Assembly (NCBI RefSeq): GCF_009882935.1
Contig: NZ_WTVA01000014.1
Coordinates: 124,001-188,000, forward strand
Length of the DNA: 64,000 bases
Direction of reading: 5' to 3'
DNA from: Sneathiella chungangensis
GTDB taxonomy: Bacteria; Pseudomonadota; Alphaproteobacteria; Sneathiellales; Sneathiellaceae
Shown in pieces: positions 55,217 through 63,817 of the stretch. The notes under the pieces were generated by a model. That model worked only from the letters and a program-made list of their open reading frames with translations, did not search any database and was not told the DNA's origin. The translations under genes and the position numbers were made by a program. The stretch's first letter is position 1, and each line of letters starts with the position of its first letter.

Positions 55217-56101
55217 CTAAAGGACATTGACAGGCACCTTTAGCATCAGATTGCCATCATGATCGGCAGGAATTTCGCCTGCGCGCATATTGACCTGAAG
55301 CGACGGCAGGATCAGCCGCGGCATGCCAAGGGTAGGGTCGCGTTCGTTACGCAGTTTCACGAAATCGGCCTTTGTCTTGCCTTCCCCAAAATGGATGTTG
55401 TCGCGCTTTTCCTCCCCAACGGTCGTCTCCCATCGATAGGGCCGTCCATCCGGGCCATAGTCATGGCACATGAAAAGCCGCATTTCATCGGGAAGCGCCA
55501 AAACCTTCTGGATGGAATCGTAAAGCGTCGCGGCATCTCCGCCCGGAAAATCCGCCCGCGCCGACCCGCCATCCGGCATGAACAGCGTATCGCCGACAAA
55601 CGCGGCATTCCCGATCACATGGACCATGCAAGCTGGCGTATGTCCCGGCGTATGCAGTGCGAATGCCGACATCGTTCCGATTTTGTAGGTATCGCCATTC
55701 TTGAACAACCGGTCAAATTGCGACCCGTCGCGCTTGAAGCGCTCATCCTCGTTATAAATCTTTCCGAACGTCTCCTGAACGACGAGAACATGTTCGCCAA
55801 TCCCAATTTTTCCGCCAACCTGCTCCTTGATGTACCGAGCAGAGCTCAGGTGATCGGCATGCACATGGGTCTCGATGATCCATTCGAGAGCCAGATCATG
55901 CTTTTTGATATAATCGATTACCGCATCGGCGCTGCCATGAGTGATACGACCGGCGGCATAGTCAATGTCGAGGACAGGATCGATTACCGCGCAGGCCTTG
56001 CTCATCGGATCTTTGACGACATAGCTAATCGTAAAGGTATCTTCATCAAAGAAGGCTTTGACGTCCGGTTTGACATTCATTTCGACGGGATATTGGCTCA
56101 T
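55217..56101 (-). CDS. MBL-fold persulfide dioxygenase-like hydrolase
   Basis: 294 residues from ATG 56101, with AGAGGA just upstream; the frame reaches 56206 but without family match. The metal motif is THVHADH (His79, His81, Asp83, His84), with later HTPGHTPACM, GDTLF and CHDYGP. This matches ETHE1/Blh-type glutathione-persulfide dioxygenases. It should convert the persulfide made by the SQR part to sulfite. An FNR-like site lies 74 bases upstream of the start. Confidence 0.9.
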   Translation of the reverse strand: MSQYPVEMNVKPDVKAFFDEDTFTISYVVKDPMSKACAVIDPVLDIDYAAGRITHGSADAVIDYIKKHDLALEWIIETHVHADHLSSARYIKEQVGGKIGIGEHVLVVQETFGKIYNEDERFKRDGSQFDRLFKNGDTYKIGTMSAFALHTPGHTPACMVHVIGNAAFVGDTLFMPDGGSARADFPGGDAATLYDSIQKVLALPDEMRLFMCHDYGPDGRPYRWETTVGEEKRDNIHFGEGKTKADFVKLRNERDPTLGMPRLILPSLQVNMRAGEIPADHDGNLMLKVPVNVL

Positions 56102-56174
56102 GATTTTCCTCTCACGACCTGATGTATTCTGCAACATTAGGTTGGAATTATTATAAGGAAAAACAGATCCGTCA

Positions 56175-56188
56175 TTGATCCTGATCAA
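56175..56188 (-). promoter_or_regulatory. FNR/FixK-type site upstream of the persulfide dioxygenase/SQR operon
   Basis: TTGATCCTGATCAA, identical to the phaC site. On the minus strand TATAAT follows at 56155-56150, about 29 bases centre to centre, suitable for a class II activator promoter. The site is between the end of ftsH and this operon, so it acts on the latter. Confidence 0.72.
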
Positions 56189-56211
56189 GCGGATAATCCG
56201 GGGCAATTGGA

Positions 56212-58062
56212 TTACGCGGTTTCTTTCTTCGTCGTCTTCCTGCCGAGAATTGCGTCAATCTCCGGCCAGTTGACCGTTTCCTCCTTTTCAAGTTTCTCGA
56301 TCAGTTTCTCAATCTGCGGTTTATGTTCATTGAGAATGTCGAGAACTCGCTTTTCCGCTTCCCGGATGAGCTTGAGGATCGCTTCATCAACGCGGCTCGA
56401 CATCTCCTCGCTAAAATGACGGGGCTGGGCAATTTCCCGGCCAAGAAAAGGATGGTCCTCACTCTGGCGTAGATCGATCGGCCCAATTTCCTTGGACATA
56501 CCCCATTGCGCCACCATGGCGCGGGCGAGCTTCGTTACGTTCTTGATATCGTCATCGGCGCCGGAACTGACGTTGCCTAGGAAGAATTCCTCCGCTCCGC
56601 GTCCCGCAAGGGAAACCGCGAGACGATCGCGCAAGTAATCTTCATCGAGCGTATGACGTTCTTCGGTCGGCAGAAGATGTGTCCCCCCAAGTGCACGGCC
56701 ACGCGGAATAATCGTCACTTTGTAGAGAGGGTCGGCATTGGGCAGGAAATAGGCTACGGCCGTATGTCCCGCCTCATGAACCGCCAGCCGATGATGCTCT
56801 TCGGGCTGTATCGCAAGCGTGCGGACGGTTCCCATGATAATCTTGTCACGCGATTCGTCGAAATGACGCATCGCGACTTCGTCCACATGCTCCCGCGCCG
56901 CCGCGATCGCCGCCTCATTCACAAGGTTTTTAATATCAGCGCCGGAAAAGCCCGGGCAGCCAGCGGCAACAAGATCAAGATCGACATCTTTCGCGACCGG
57001 CACTTTCCGGGTATGAACCTCCAATATGGCTTTTCGCGCCAATTTGTCAGGAAGTTCCAGCGTGACATGGCGGTCAAAACGGCCGGGTCGGAGCAACGCC
57101 GGATCGAGCACGTCGGGCCGGTTGGTCGCCGCTAAAACAATCACGGTTTCACGGCCGGAGAACCCGTCCATCTCTGACAGGATCTGGTTCAGCGTCTGCT
57201 CGCGTTCGTCATTTCCTCCGCCGAGGCCAGTCCCCCGCACCCGTCCGACGGCATCCAGCTCGTCGATGAAGATTATGCTGGGCGCGCGTTTCTTCGCCTC
57301 GTCAAACATTTTCCGGACACGGGACGCGCCGACTCCGACGAACATTTCGATAAATTCGGACGCCGAAATATTGAAGAAGTTAACGCCTGCCTCCCCCGCA
57401 AGCGCCCGGGCAAGCAACGTCTTGCCGGTGCCCGGAGGCCCCACCAGCAGCACGCCCCGCGGTGCCTCGGCGCCAAGCTTTTTAAACTCCTCCGGATGTT
57501 TCAGAAACTCGACAAGTTCGGCGACTTCCTTTTTCGCCTGCTCCTGTCCCGCGACATCGTCAAAGGTCACGCGGCGGCCGGCTTTTTCCTCCTTCTCTGC
57601 AGAACCCGTAAGAAAATCGCTGCTGCTCCGCCCGCCGAAGCGGTCCATGAGGTTTCCCTGCATCCGGCGCATGATATATAGGTATATTCCAATGAATATT
57701 ATCCACGGGAGCAAGCTCAAAAGCCAGCTATTTCCGGTTTCTACCGGATGATTCCAGACGGTCACGCCTTTTTCCTCAAACAGACGCAATAGATCGGGGT
57801 CACCGCCGCTCGGCATAACCGTCTCCAGGTTCGCCGTTGAAGACGGCTGATCTGGGAGTGTGATTGGCGACTTGAGCTTCGCCTCCACCTTTTCGCCCGT
57901 AAGGGTGACTTCGACAACGTCGCCCTCAGCCACCATCTTTTTAAAGTCGCTATAGGCCACGGAATTGACGGCCGGTGGCCGGGCGATCTGATTTACCAGT
58001 ATGAAGGTAAAGACAAAGATCGCGACGATAATGATCCAGGCCCAGTTGGGAATTTGCTTCAT
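56212..58062 (-). CDS. ftsH: ATP-dependent zinc metalloprotease FtsH (second-type paralogue)
   Basis: 616 residues. Two transmembrane helices (about 7-25 and 108-128) bracket a small periplasmic domain. The AAA core has GPPGTGKT (208-215), [10 protein letters not shown]-like Walker B and the SRH region [17 protein letters not shown]. The zinc motif is HEAGH (429-433). It degrades membrane and unstable cytoplasmic proteins. It is somewhat short and coupled to cbpM/cbpA-like genes rather than to tilS or hflKC, so it is probably a specialised copy next to a housekeeping ftsH elsewhere in the genome. Confidence 0.93.
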   Translation of the reverse strand: MKQIPNWAWIIIVAIFVFTFILVNQIARPPAVNSVAYSDFKKMVAEGDVVEVTLTGEKVEAKLKSPITLPDQPSSTANLETVMPSGGDPDLLRLFEEKGVTVWNHPVETGNSWLLSLLPWIIFIGIYLYIMRRMQGNLMDRFGGRSSSDFLTGSAEKEEKAGRRVTFDDVAGQEQAKKEVAELVEFLKHPEEFKKLGAEAPRGVLLVGPPGTGKTLLARALAGEAGVNFFNISASEFIEMFVGVGASRVRKMFDEAKKRAPSIIFIDELDAVGRVRGTGLGGGNDEREQTLNQILSEMDGFSGRETVIVLAATNRPDVLDPALLRPGRFDRHVTLELPDKLARKAILEVHTRKVPVAKDVDLDLVAAGCPGFSGADIKNLVNEAAIAAAREHVDEVAMRHFDESRDKIIMGTVRTLAIQPEEHHRLAVHEAGHTAVAYFLPNADPLYKVTIIPRGRALGGTHLLPTEERHTLDEDYLRDRLAVSLAGRGAEEFFLGNVSSGADDDIKNVTKLARAMVAQWGMSKEIGPIDLRQSEDHPFLGREIAQPRHFSEEMSSRVDEAILKLIREAEKRVLDILNEHKPQIEKLIEKLEKEETVNWPEIDAILGRKTTKKETA

Positions 58063-58406
58063 TTGCCATCCTCCGAGAGGGTCCGCACGGCATCGCAGGC
58101 CCTCAGGATGGCGCCCTGTATATCCTCATGCTGCGCCTCGACCGCGCGGGCGAGTGTTTTCAACTCGTAGCGCAATCCGTGAATCTGGTCGATCAAGGAC
58201 AGAACAATGGGTATCGCCTCGTTATTCACCGACATATCTGTGTTCAACTGGCGGATCAACTCCAGCCGCGCGAGATCTATTTCCCGAAAATGAAAACCGG
58301 CGTCCGTTTCCGCCGGCGTTACCCAGCCGCGCTTAACCCACAGGTGAAGTCGGGTCTGGCTGACGCCCTTGAGACGTTGTATCGCTTCCTTCTCACTGAT
58401 CATCAC
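58059..58406 (-). CDS. CbpM-like chaperone modulator (MerR-type fold)
   Basis: 115 residues. The N-terminal helix-turn-helix-like half (AIQRLKGVSQTRLHLWVKRGWVTP) and the helical C-terminal half match CbpM, the modulator of the DnaJ homologue CbpA. It overlaps the cbpA-like gene by ATGA (58403-58406) and the ftsH start by four bases. It probably inhibits the adjacent J protein by binding its J domain. Confidence 0.85.
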   Translation of the reverse strand: MMISEKEAIQRLKGVSQTRLHLWVKRGWVTPAETDAGFHFREIDLARLELIRQLNTDMSVNNEAIPIVLSLIDQIHGLRYELKTLARAVEAQHEDIQGAILRACDAVRTLSEDGK

Positions 58407-59344
58407 AGCGCCCCCTCAAGCTCCTGACGCACCGAATAGGCATTCTCGCTGCGCCATTTCTCCATGAATTCCTTGAGTTCAGGATCGATTTTCTTCGGCA
58501 GCACAACTTTTATTCGGACAAGCTGGTCACCATCCGTCCCTGATTTACCTGCGGCAATACCCTTGCCCTTGAGGCGCAGCGTCTGCCCGCTGCTCGCACC
58601 CGCCGGGATAGCCATATTGACCTTGCCATGTATGGTCGGCACGGAGATTTTGGCGCCCAGCACCGCCTCATCCAGCGATATCGGCAGATCAATCAGAATA
58701 TCCCGCCCTTCGCGGCGATACAGACGGTGCGGCGAAATTTCGATTTTGACATAAGCATCGCCATTTGGCCCATTGTTGAACCCGGTCGACCCCTTGCCCT
58801 TAAGGCGGATCGATTGCCCATCCCGGATGCCGGCCGGAACAGAAACATCTAGGGTTGATCCGTCGGGCATCGTTATGCGCTTCTTGGCGCCACGCGCCGC
58901 ATCAAGAAAATCCACTTTCAACTGATAGTGAACGTCCTGTCCGCGTATCGGTCCCTTGAATCCTCTCCCGCGGGCACTCTCTTTCGATCGGGCGCGACGG
59001 AAAAGTTCAGAAAAAAGATCGCTTTCGTCGCCAAAATCGCCGAACGCATCCGAGGTATAGTAATGGGTTTCAGGGCCCGCTCCCGCATAGTTGCGGTAAT
59101 ATTGCTGCTCGGGCTTCTCTTTACCCGTCTCATCGATCTCGCCTCGATCGAAACGGGCCCGCTGTTCCTTGTCACCAAGAATTGCATAGGCCCCGGAGAT
59201 CGCCTTGAAGCGTTCCTCGGCTTTCGCATCTCCGGGGTTCAGGTCCGGATGCAGTTCCTTGGCCAGCTTACGATAGGCCGCCTTAATTTCCTTGTCCGTG
59301 GCAGTAGATTTCACCCCGAGCAGGTCATATGGATTATTGCTCAC
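58403..59344 (-). CDS. cbpA: DnaJ-like chaperone (CbpA type)
   Basis: 313 residues. J domain at 1-67 with HPD at 32-34. A G/F-type linker follows, then two C-terminal substrate domains (VDFLDAARGAKKRITMPDG and RREGRDILIDLPISLDEAVLGAKISVPT-like). There is no zinc-finger, so it is type B (CbpA) rather than DnaJ. It stimulates DnaK ATPase. First gene of a chaperone-modulator-protease operon with an FNR/FixK-type site upstream. Confidence 0.92.
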   Translation of the reverse strand: MSNNPYDLLGVKSTATDKEIKAAYRKLAKELHPDLNPGDAKAEERFKAISGAYAILGDKEQRARFDRGEIDETGKEKPEQQYYRNYAGAGPETHYYTSDAFGDFGDESDLFSELFRRARSKESARGRGFKGPIRGQDVHYQLKVDFLDAARGAKKRITMPDGSTLDVSVPAGIRDGQSIRLKGKGSTGFNNGPNGDAYVKIEISPHRLYRREGRDILIDLPISLDEAVLGAKISVPTIHGKVNMAIPAGASSGQTLRLKGKGIAAGKSGTDGDQLVRIKVVLPKKIDPELKEFMEKWRSENAYSVRQELEGAL

Positions 59345-59419
59345 CTTCCGATACCACCTTCAAACATCAAATTGTGCGCCGAATGCAGGATCATCTTATC
59401 AGAACGGGGGCGCCCTGTA

Positions 59420-59433
59420 TTGATTTGCGTCAA
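59420..59433 (-). promoter_or_regulatory. FNR/FixK-type site upstream of cbpA-cbpM-ftsH
   Basis: TTGATTTGCGTCAA fits the FixK/FNR consensus TTGAY-N4-RTCAA. On the minus strand TAAGAT at 59398-59393 is a plausible -10, 31 bases centre to centre, the same geometry as at the other two sites. It is 76 bases before the cbpA start. Confidence 0.65.
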
Positions 59434-59475
59434 TCGCCCGATCCCGTGCGACCCTATCTTGGATGAAATATGGAG

Positions 59476-60762
59476 TTACCGACCGAAGCCGGCAAGATCA
59501 GGAAGCCAGAGCGCGAGCTCCGGAAAGAGCATGACCAGAACTAGTCCCGCCAGCATCAGGATCACATATGGCAGTGATCCCCTGATCACCTCGACAAGGG
59601 GGGCGTTGGCAATTCCCTTTATGACGAACAGATTCATGCCCACTGGTGGTGTGATCAACGCCAGCTCGAGATTAATCATGAGCAGGATACCGTACCAGAT
59701 CAAATTGACGTCAAGCTGCAGCAGGATCGGAAGAACGATCGGTGTGGTAATCAGAATGATGGAAATCGTCTCCAAAAACATGCCAAGAACAAGGATCACC
59801 AACATGACGACGATCAGGAAGCCGACAGGAGACAAGCCAAGGGCGACAACCCCCTCCATGAGTTCGATGGGAAGACGAATTATGGTCACCGCACGGCTGA
59901 ACAATGCCGCTCCCCCGAGGATCATGAAGAGCATCGTCGTCGTTCGCACTGTCTCGAACGCTGTTTCGGCAAGTTCTTTCAACCCGAAATTTCGATAGAC
60001 CAGCGCGCCAACAAGAAGCGCATAAATGCAGCCGACAGAGGCGGCTTCGCTTGCCGTGAAAATCCCGAGATAAATACCTCCAAGGACAAGTGGCGGCATG
60101 GAGAGGGACCAAAAGGACCTCCGGATTGCGGTTAGGCTTTTTTTCCAGCCGACCCATTCACTGCTTGCCGCATCGTTGCGAAAATAGGCCTGGGAGATGC
60201 AAAAGCAGGCAAAAATCAGCGCCATCAGGATGCCCGGGATAAATCCGGCCATAAACAATGCGCCGATCGAGGTCTCCGAAACAATGGCATAGAGGATCAG
60301 CGGCCCGGACGGCGGTATCAGAATACCCAGCGTGCCGCCGGCAACGATCACCCCGTAGGCATCCCGGGCACGATAGCCGAAACGCCGCATCTGCGGTATC
60401 GCGCTCGACCCGATGGTCAGCGCGGTCGCGACACTGGAGCCGGATATTGCGGCAAATATCGTGCAGGAAAGCACGGTTGCAACGCCAAGGCCACCCTTGA
60501 AATGCCCCACCAACGCATTCGCGGCATCATAAAGGTCATCGACCACTTTCGACTTGATCATCACATGGGCCATGAAGGCAAACATGGGGATAGCCGTCAG
60601 CAATCCATTGTCGAGCTTGGCAAAAAAAGTATCAGCGACACTTGAAATACTTCCCTCTGTCAGGAGCATGATAATGACAGAGGCCAGCCCCAGCCCGACA
60701 AAGATCGGAATACCGGTAAGCAGCAGGAAAACCAGGAGGAGCAAGACAAGGATTGTTGTCAT
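59476..60762 (-). CDS. TRAP transporter large permease DctM (second system)
   Basis: 428 residues, about twelve helices. Typical blocks are GLLTAIPMFAFMAHVMIKS, FAAISGSSVATALTIGSSAIPQM, GGTLGILIPPSGPLILYAIVSE and LALITPPVGMNLFVIKGI. The start shares one base with the end of the dctQ gene. It is last in the operon 63534-59476. Confidence 0.93.
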   Translation of the reverse strand: MTTILVLLLLVFLLLTGIPIFVGLGLASVIIMLLTEGSISSVADTFFAKLDNGLLTAIPMFAFMAHVMIKSKVVDDLYDAANALVGHFKGGLGVATVLSCTIFAAISGSSVATALTIGSSAIPQMRRFGYRARDAYGVIVAGGTLGILIPPSGPLILYAIVSETSIGALFMAGFIPGILMALIFACFCISQAYFRNDAASSEWVGWKKSLTAIRRSFWSLSMPPLVLGGIYLGIFTASEAASVGCIYALLVGALVYRNFGLKELAETAFETVRTTTMLFMILGGAALFSRAVTIIRLPIELMEGVVALGLSPVGFLIVVMLVILVLGMFLETISIILITTPIVLPILLQLDVNLIWYGILLMINLELALITPPVGMNLFVIKGIANAPLVEVIRGSLPYVILMLAGLVLVMLFPELALWLPDLAGFGR

Positions 60763-61298
60763 CAGGTCTCGCCATCCCGCCTGAAAAGGCTTTGGCCCAT
60801 GCGTACAAGGGAGAGGACAAACAGCAATGCGGACCCCACCAGAAGAAAAGACTGCGGAATCCAGAGCGGCGCCTCAAGATAGCCGTTTGAGAACACGCCG
60901 ATTGTATAGGAAAACTTCACGGCCTCCCAGCCGCTGATAAAAATGACGGCGGCGACAAATGCCGTTGCGAGATAGCTCCAGATACCCAGCGCCTTCTTCG
61001 CGCCCCCGGCGGCTTTCGACGACAACAGATCAACGCTGATATGCTCTCCCCGCCGGAGGGTTTCGGCCGCACCCAGCATAACAATGGCCACCACCAGAAA
61101 ACCGGACATCTCGTCCGTCCAGGTAAGTGGGGTTCCAAGCACATAGCGTTGAAACACGCTATAGCCAGTCATCAGAAGCGTGAAGATGACGAGGCCCGCA
61201 CTAAAAATGGCCGCGGCAAAACAAAGATACTCTATGATCCGGATAGGGACGGAAGAGGAAAAAGACACCTCTTCCGTCCGGTCGTCTTTCATGTCCAT
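60762..61298 (-). CDS. TRAP transporter small permease DctQ (second system)
   Basis: 178 residues with four hydrophobic helices and the DctQ signature YSVFQRYVLGTPLTWTDEMSGFLVVAIVMLGAAETLRRGEHISVDLL-like region (about 45-92). The N-terminal 15 residues are acidic. It follows the binding-protein gene by 20 bases. Confidence 0.9.
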   Translation of the reverse strand: MDMKDDRTEEVSFSSSVPIRIIEYLCFAAAIFSAGLVIFTLLMTGYSVFQRYVLGTPLTWTDEMSGFLVVAIVMLGAAETLRRGEHISVDLLSSKAAGGAKKALGIWSYLATAFVAAVIFISGWEAVKFSYTIGVFSNGYLEAPLWIPQSFLLVGSALLFVLSLVRMGQSLFRRDGET

Positions 61299-61318
61299 AA
61301 GAGACGGAAATCCACCAG

Positions 61319-62311
61319 CTAGTTCAGCAGATCAAGCAATTTCTTGCCATCTTCGCCGGATGCTTCGCTGAACGCTTTATAAAATGCGGGAGCCATCACC
61401 GCCTTAAGCGCCTCAATCTCCTCATCCGTCGCGATATGGACTTTCATGCCCTTCGCGGCCAATTCATCCGGAGCGCCCGCGGCGGACTCTTCCGAGGCTT
61501 CAATCGCCCAAACGGCGGCCTTTCGCCCAGCTTCATCGACCGCTTTCTTGCCCTTGTCGGAGAGCCCGTCATACCAGGCCGGATTGACATAGCCATGGAA
61601 ATAGATACTGAAAAGCGGCAATACGGTGACATGGTCCTGCACTTCGTAATACTTACGGGACACAGCCGCAGAAATATCCGTAAGGCCCGCATCGATGACG
61701 CCCGTTGAAAGGGCCTGGTAAACCTTGCTCCCGGACATGGCGGAAGGCGCGGCCCCCATGGCAACGAATCCGGCATCCGGAATCGGGCCAAGGCCCCGGA
61801 TCTTGACGCCCTTGAAATCATCCGGGGCGATCAGCGGTTTGCCGTTCGACGTGATTGCCGTGCTCCGCGTCGTGAAAAGCCAGACAACATTCTTCACGCC
61901 CTTCGTCATCAGCTGCTCTTCGAGAAAGTTTGCAGCCTTCGATCCGTCCCACTTCTGCAATGCCTCAAGACTGCTGACCGCGAACGGGCCCAGCGTCACA
62001 TTCATCAACGGCAGCGTTTTGCCCCATTGCGGATTGATTGAAAAAGCGCAATCGATGTCCCCTTTGGCAACAGCGGTTGCATTCTCTTTTGCACCGGTCA
62101 GGCTATTGGCGCCAAACACCTGCACGTCGATCTCACCATCCGACAGGGTTTCGATTTCAGCGGCCCAACGATCAATGACTTTTGCAATATGATGGTTTGG
62201 CGGAAGCTGGTGGCTGCAGCGCATTGCGGTTGCCGCAGCGGCGTCCCCCACCCAGTTAATCGCCCCAAGCGCCAGTGACAATCCCGCCGCCAAAGTTAAG
62301 ATTTTTCTCAT
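61319..62311 (-). CDS. TRAP transporter solute-binding protein DctP (second system)
   Basis: 330 residues from ATG 62311, with GGGAGGG directly upstream; the frame is open to 62395 but without a signal sequence there. Signal peptide 1-25 (ending GDAAAA). LRCSHQLPPNHHIAKVIDRWAAEIETLSDG and VKIRGLGPIPDAGFVAMGAAPSAMSGSKVYQALSTGVIDAGL-like blocks fit DctP. Arg in KIRGLG should bind the substrate carboxylate. No terminator like that of the first TRAP operon follows it. Linked to a CoA transferase, hence an organic acid is likely. Confidence 0.92.
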   Translation of the reverse strand: MRKILTLAAGLSLALGAINWVGDAAAATAMRCSHQLPPNHHIAKVIDRWAAEIETLSDGEIDVQVFGANSLTGAKENATAVAKGDIDCAFSINPQWGKTLPLMNVTLGPFAVSSLEALQKWDGSKAANFLEEQLMTKGVKNVVWLFTTRSTAITSNGKPLIAPDDFKGVKIRGLGPIPDAGFVAMGAAPSAMSGSKVYQALSTGVIDAGLTDISAAVSRKYYEVQDHVTVLPLFSIYFHGYVNPAWYDGLSDKGKKAVDEAGRKAAVWAIEASEESAAGAPDELAAKGMKVHIATDEEIEALKAVMAPAFYKAFSEASGEDGKKLLDLLN

Positions 62312-62391
62312 AATTCCCTCCCACAGGGTTATTGATTTTTTCTCAGGTTCATTACTATTACGCGATAGCGACGCAAAAAGCAGCCCGAATT

Positions 62392-63534
62392 TCACCCTCC
62401 GCTGACGCCAAGTTCTTTTAATATGTCTTCCGTATCTTCACCGAGCGCCGGGACATGCAGCCCCTCCCCGAGGGCGGCCCCGTCAAGCTCTAGTGGCAAT
62501 GCCGGCGCGCAATAGGTCTTCCCGTCGCTATCATCAAAATGCACGAGGCCGCCGGGGCGCTGGACATGCGGATCGTTGAACAAGTCTTCGGGAGCATTAA
62601 TCGGCGCGAAAGGTATGCTGAGCATTTCCAGCTTATCCGTCAACTCCTTGACAGAGTGGCGCTTCATTTTTTCAGCGACCTGCGGAATTGTCCAGGAGCG
62701 CGCCTCAATCCGGTCCGTCGCCGTTTTGAGGCGGTCGTCTGTGAGAAATTCTGCCAGGTCATAGGTTTTGCAAAAGGCCGTCCAATGGCCGTCCGTCACT
62801 ACCGCGACGAAGATCCGCTGATGATCACTGGTTTCAAAGACGTCATAAACGGGCCAGGCATGCGTACGTTCCGGCATCGGGGTCGAGGGGATGCCCGTCA
62901 TCTCGAACTGAACCATATGCTGGGCAACGGAAAACAGGCTGTTTTCGAATAGCCCGATCCGGATATTCTTTCCACGCGCCGTCTTGTCGCGCTCACGCAG
63001 GGCCGCCAGAATCCCGATAACGCCAAACATGCCGCCCATGATATCGTTCACCGACGATCCAACGCGAAGGGGCCGTTCCCGTGTACCTGTCATCATGGCA
63101 AGCCCAGACATCATCTGCACGACTTCGTCAAGCGCCGGCCGATGCTGATAGGGACCCGAGAGAAAACCTTTATGACCGGCGATAATCAAGGATGGGTATT
63201 TTTTCGCCAGTTCCGCCGCGGCCAATCCCTGCCGGGCAAGCATCCCGTCCTTGAAATTCTCAAGAAAAACATCGGCCGTCGCCAGCAACCGGTGAAGGGT
63301 TTCACGATCACTTTCCAGCGACAAATCCACGACCAGACTGCGCTTTCCCCTATTGAACAGAGGAAAGAAGGCCGTGCCCATACCCTTGAGATCCCGGGTC
63401 TTGTCACCTTTCGGGGGTTCAACCTTGATCACCTCGGCCCCCAGTTGGGCGAGAATAAGCCCGCAAGCCGGTCCCATGACCATATGGCTCATCTCTACCA
63501 CCCGGATACCGTCCAATGGTAAGGCGTCCGTCAT
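62392..63534 (-). CDS. CaiB/BaiF family (class III) CoA transferase
   Basis: 380 residues from the ATG at 63534, preceded by AAGGA; the frame extends 42 bases further upstream with no family match. LDGIRVVEMSHMVMGPACGLILAQLGAEVIKVEPPKGD is the N-terminal signature. Asp164 in SSVNDIMGGMFG corresponds to the aspartate that carries the acyl group. It moves CoA between organic acids. Position before the TRAP genes suggests that it activates the acid they import. Confidence 0.92.
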   Translation of the reverse strand: MTDALPLDGIRVVEMSHMVMGPACGLILAQLGAEVIKVEPPKGDKTRDLKGMGTAFFPLFNRGKRSLVVDLSLESDRETLHRLLATADVFLENFKDGMLARQGLAAAELAKKYPSLIIAGHKGFLSGPYQHRPALDEVVQMMSGLAMMTGTRERPLRVGSSVNDIMGGMFGVIGILAALRERDKTARGKNIRIGLFENSLFSVAQHMVQFEMTGIPSTPMPERTHAWPVYDVFETSDHQRIFVAVVTDGHWTAFCKTYDLAEFLTDDRLKTATDRIEARSWTIPQVAEKMKRHSVKELTDKLEMLSIPFAPINAPEDLFNDPHVQRPGGLVHFDDSDGKTYCAPALPLELDGAALGEGLHVPALGEDTEDILKELGVSGG

Positions 63535-63817
63535 TTCTCTCGTCCTTATTTTGCTGCCGCGAGGGAATACCCTCAAGTTTCGCCAATCTATGCATGAATG
63601 ACCGGAAAGCTCAACGGGTTTCCCCCACGCTTTTATCCAAATGGTTCCGAGGCCTGCGATATTGGGATTGCCATCGACACCACCGCGCTGAGTCTCGGTG
63701 CAAGAAAACAGGCATATTTGATCCGGCCCTTATTGTCGACCGCGGCATAAAAAAATCTCACCCCGGACGGGTTTTGCGTATAATCGGCCCGCCGCAATGA
63801 CTTATATGAGCGCATTC
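63535..63817. other. Divergent intergenic region, CoA transferase / response regulator
   Basis: No gene seen. On the plus strand a TATAAT hexamer stands at 63779-63784 and could drive the response-regulator gene from about 63791. No FNR/FixK-type site was found. Confidence 0.4.

Noticed and set aside
58928-59998. 356-codon open frame on the plus strand crossing two genes
   Set aside because: It runs antisense through the end of dctM and the start of cbpA, and across their promoter region. No domain is recognisable.
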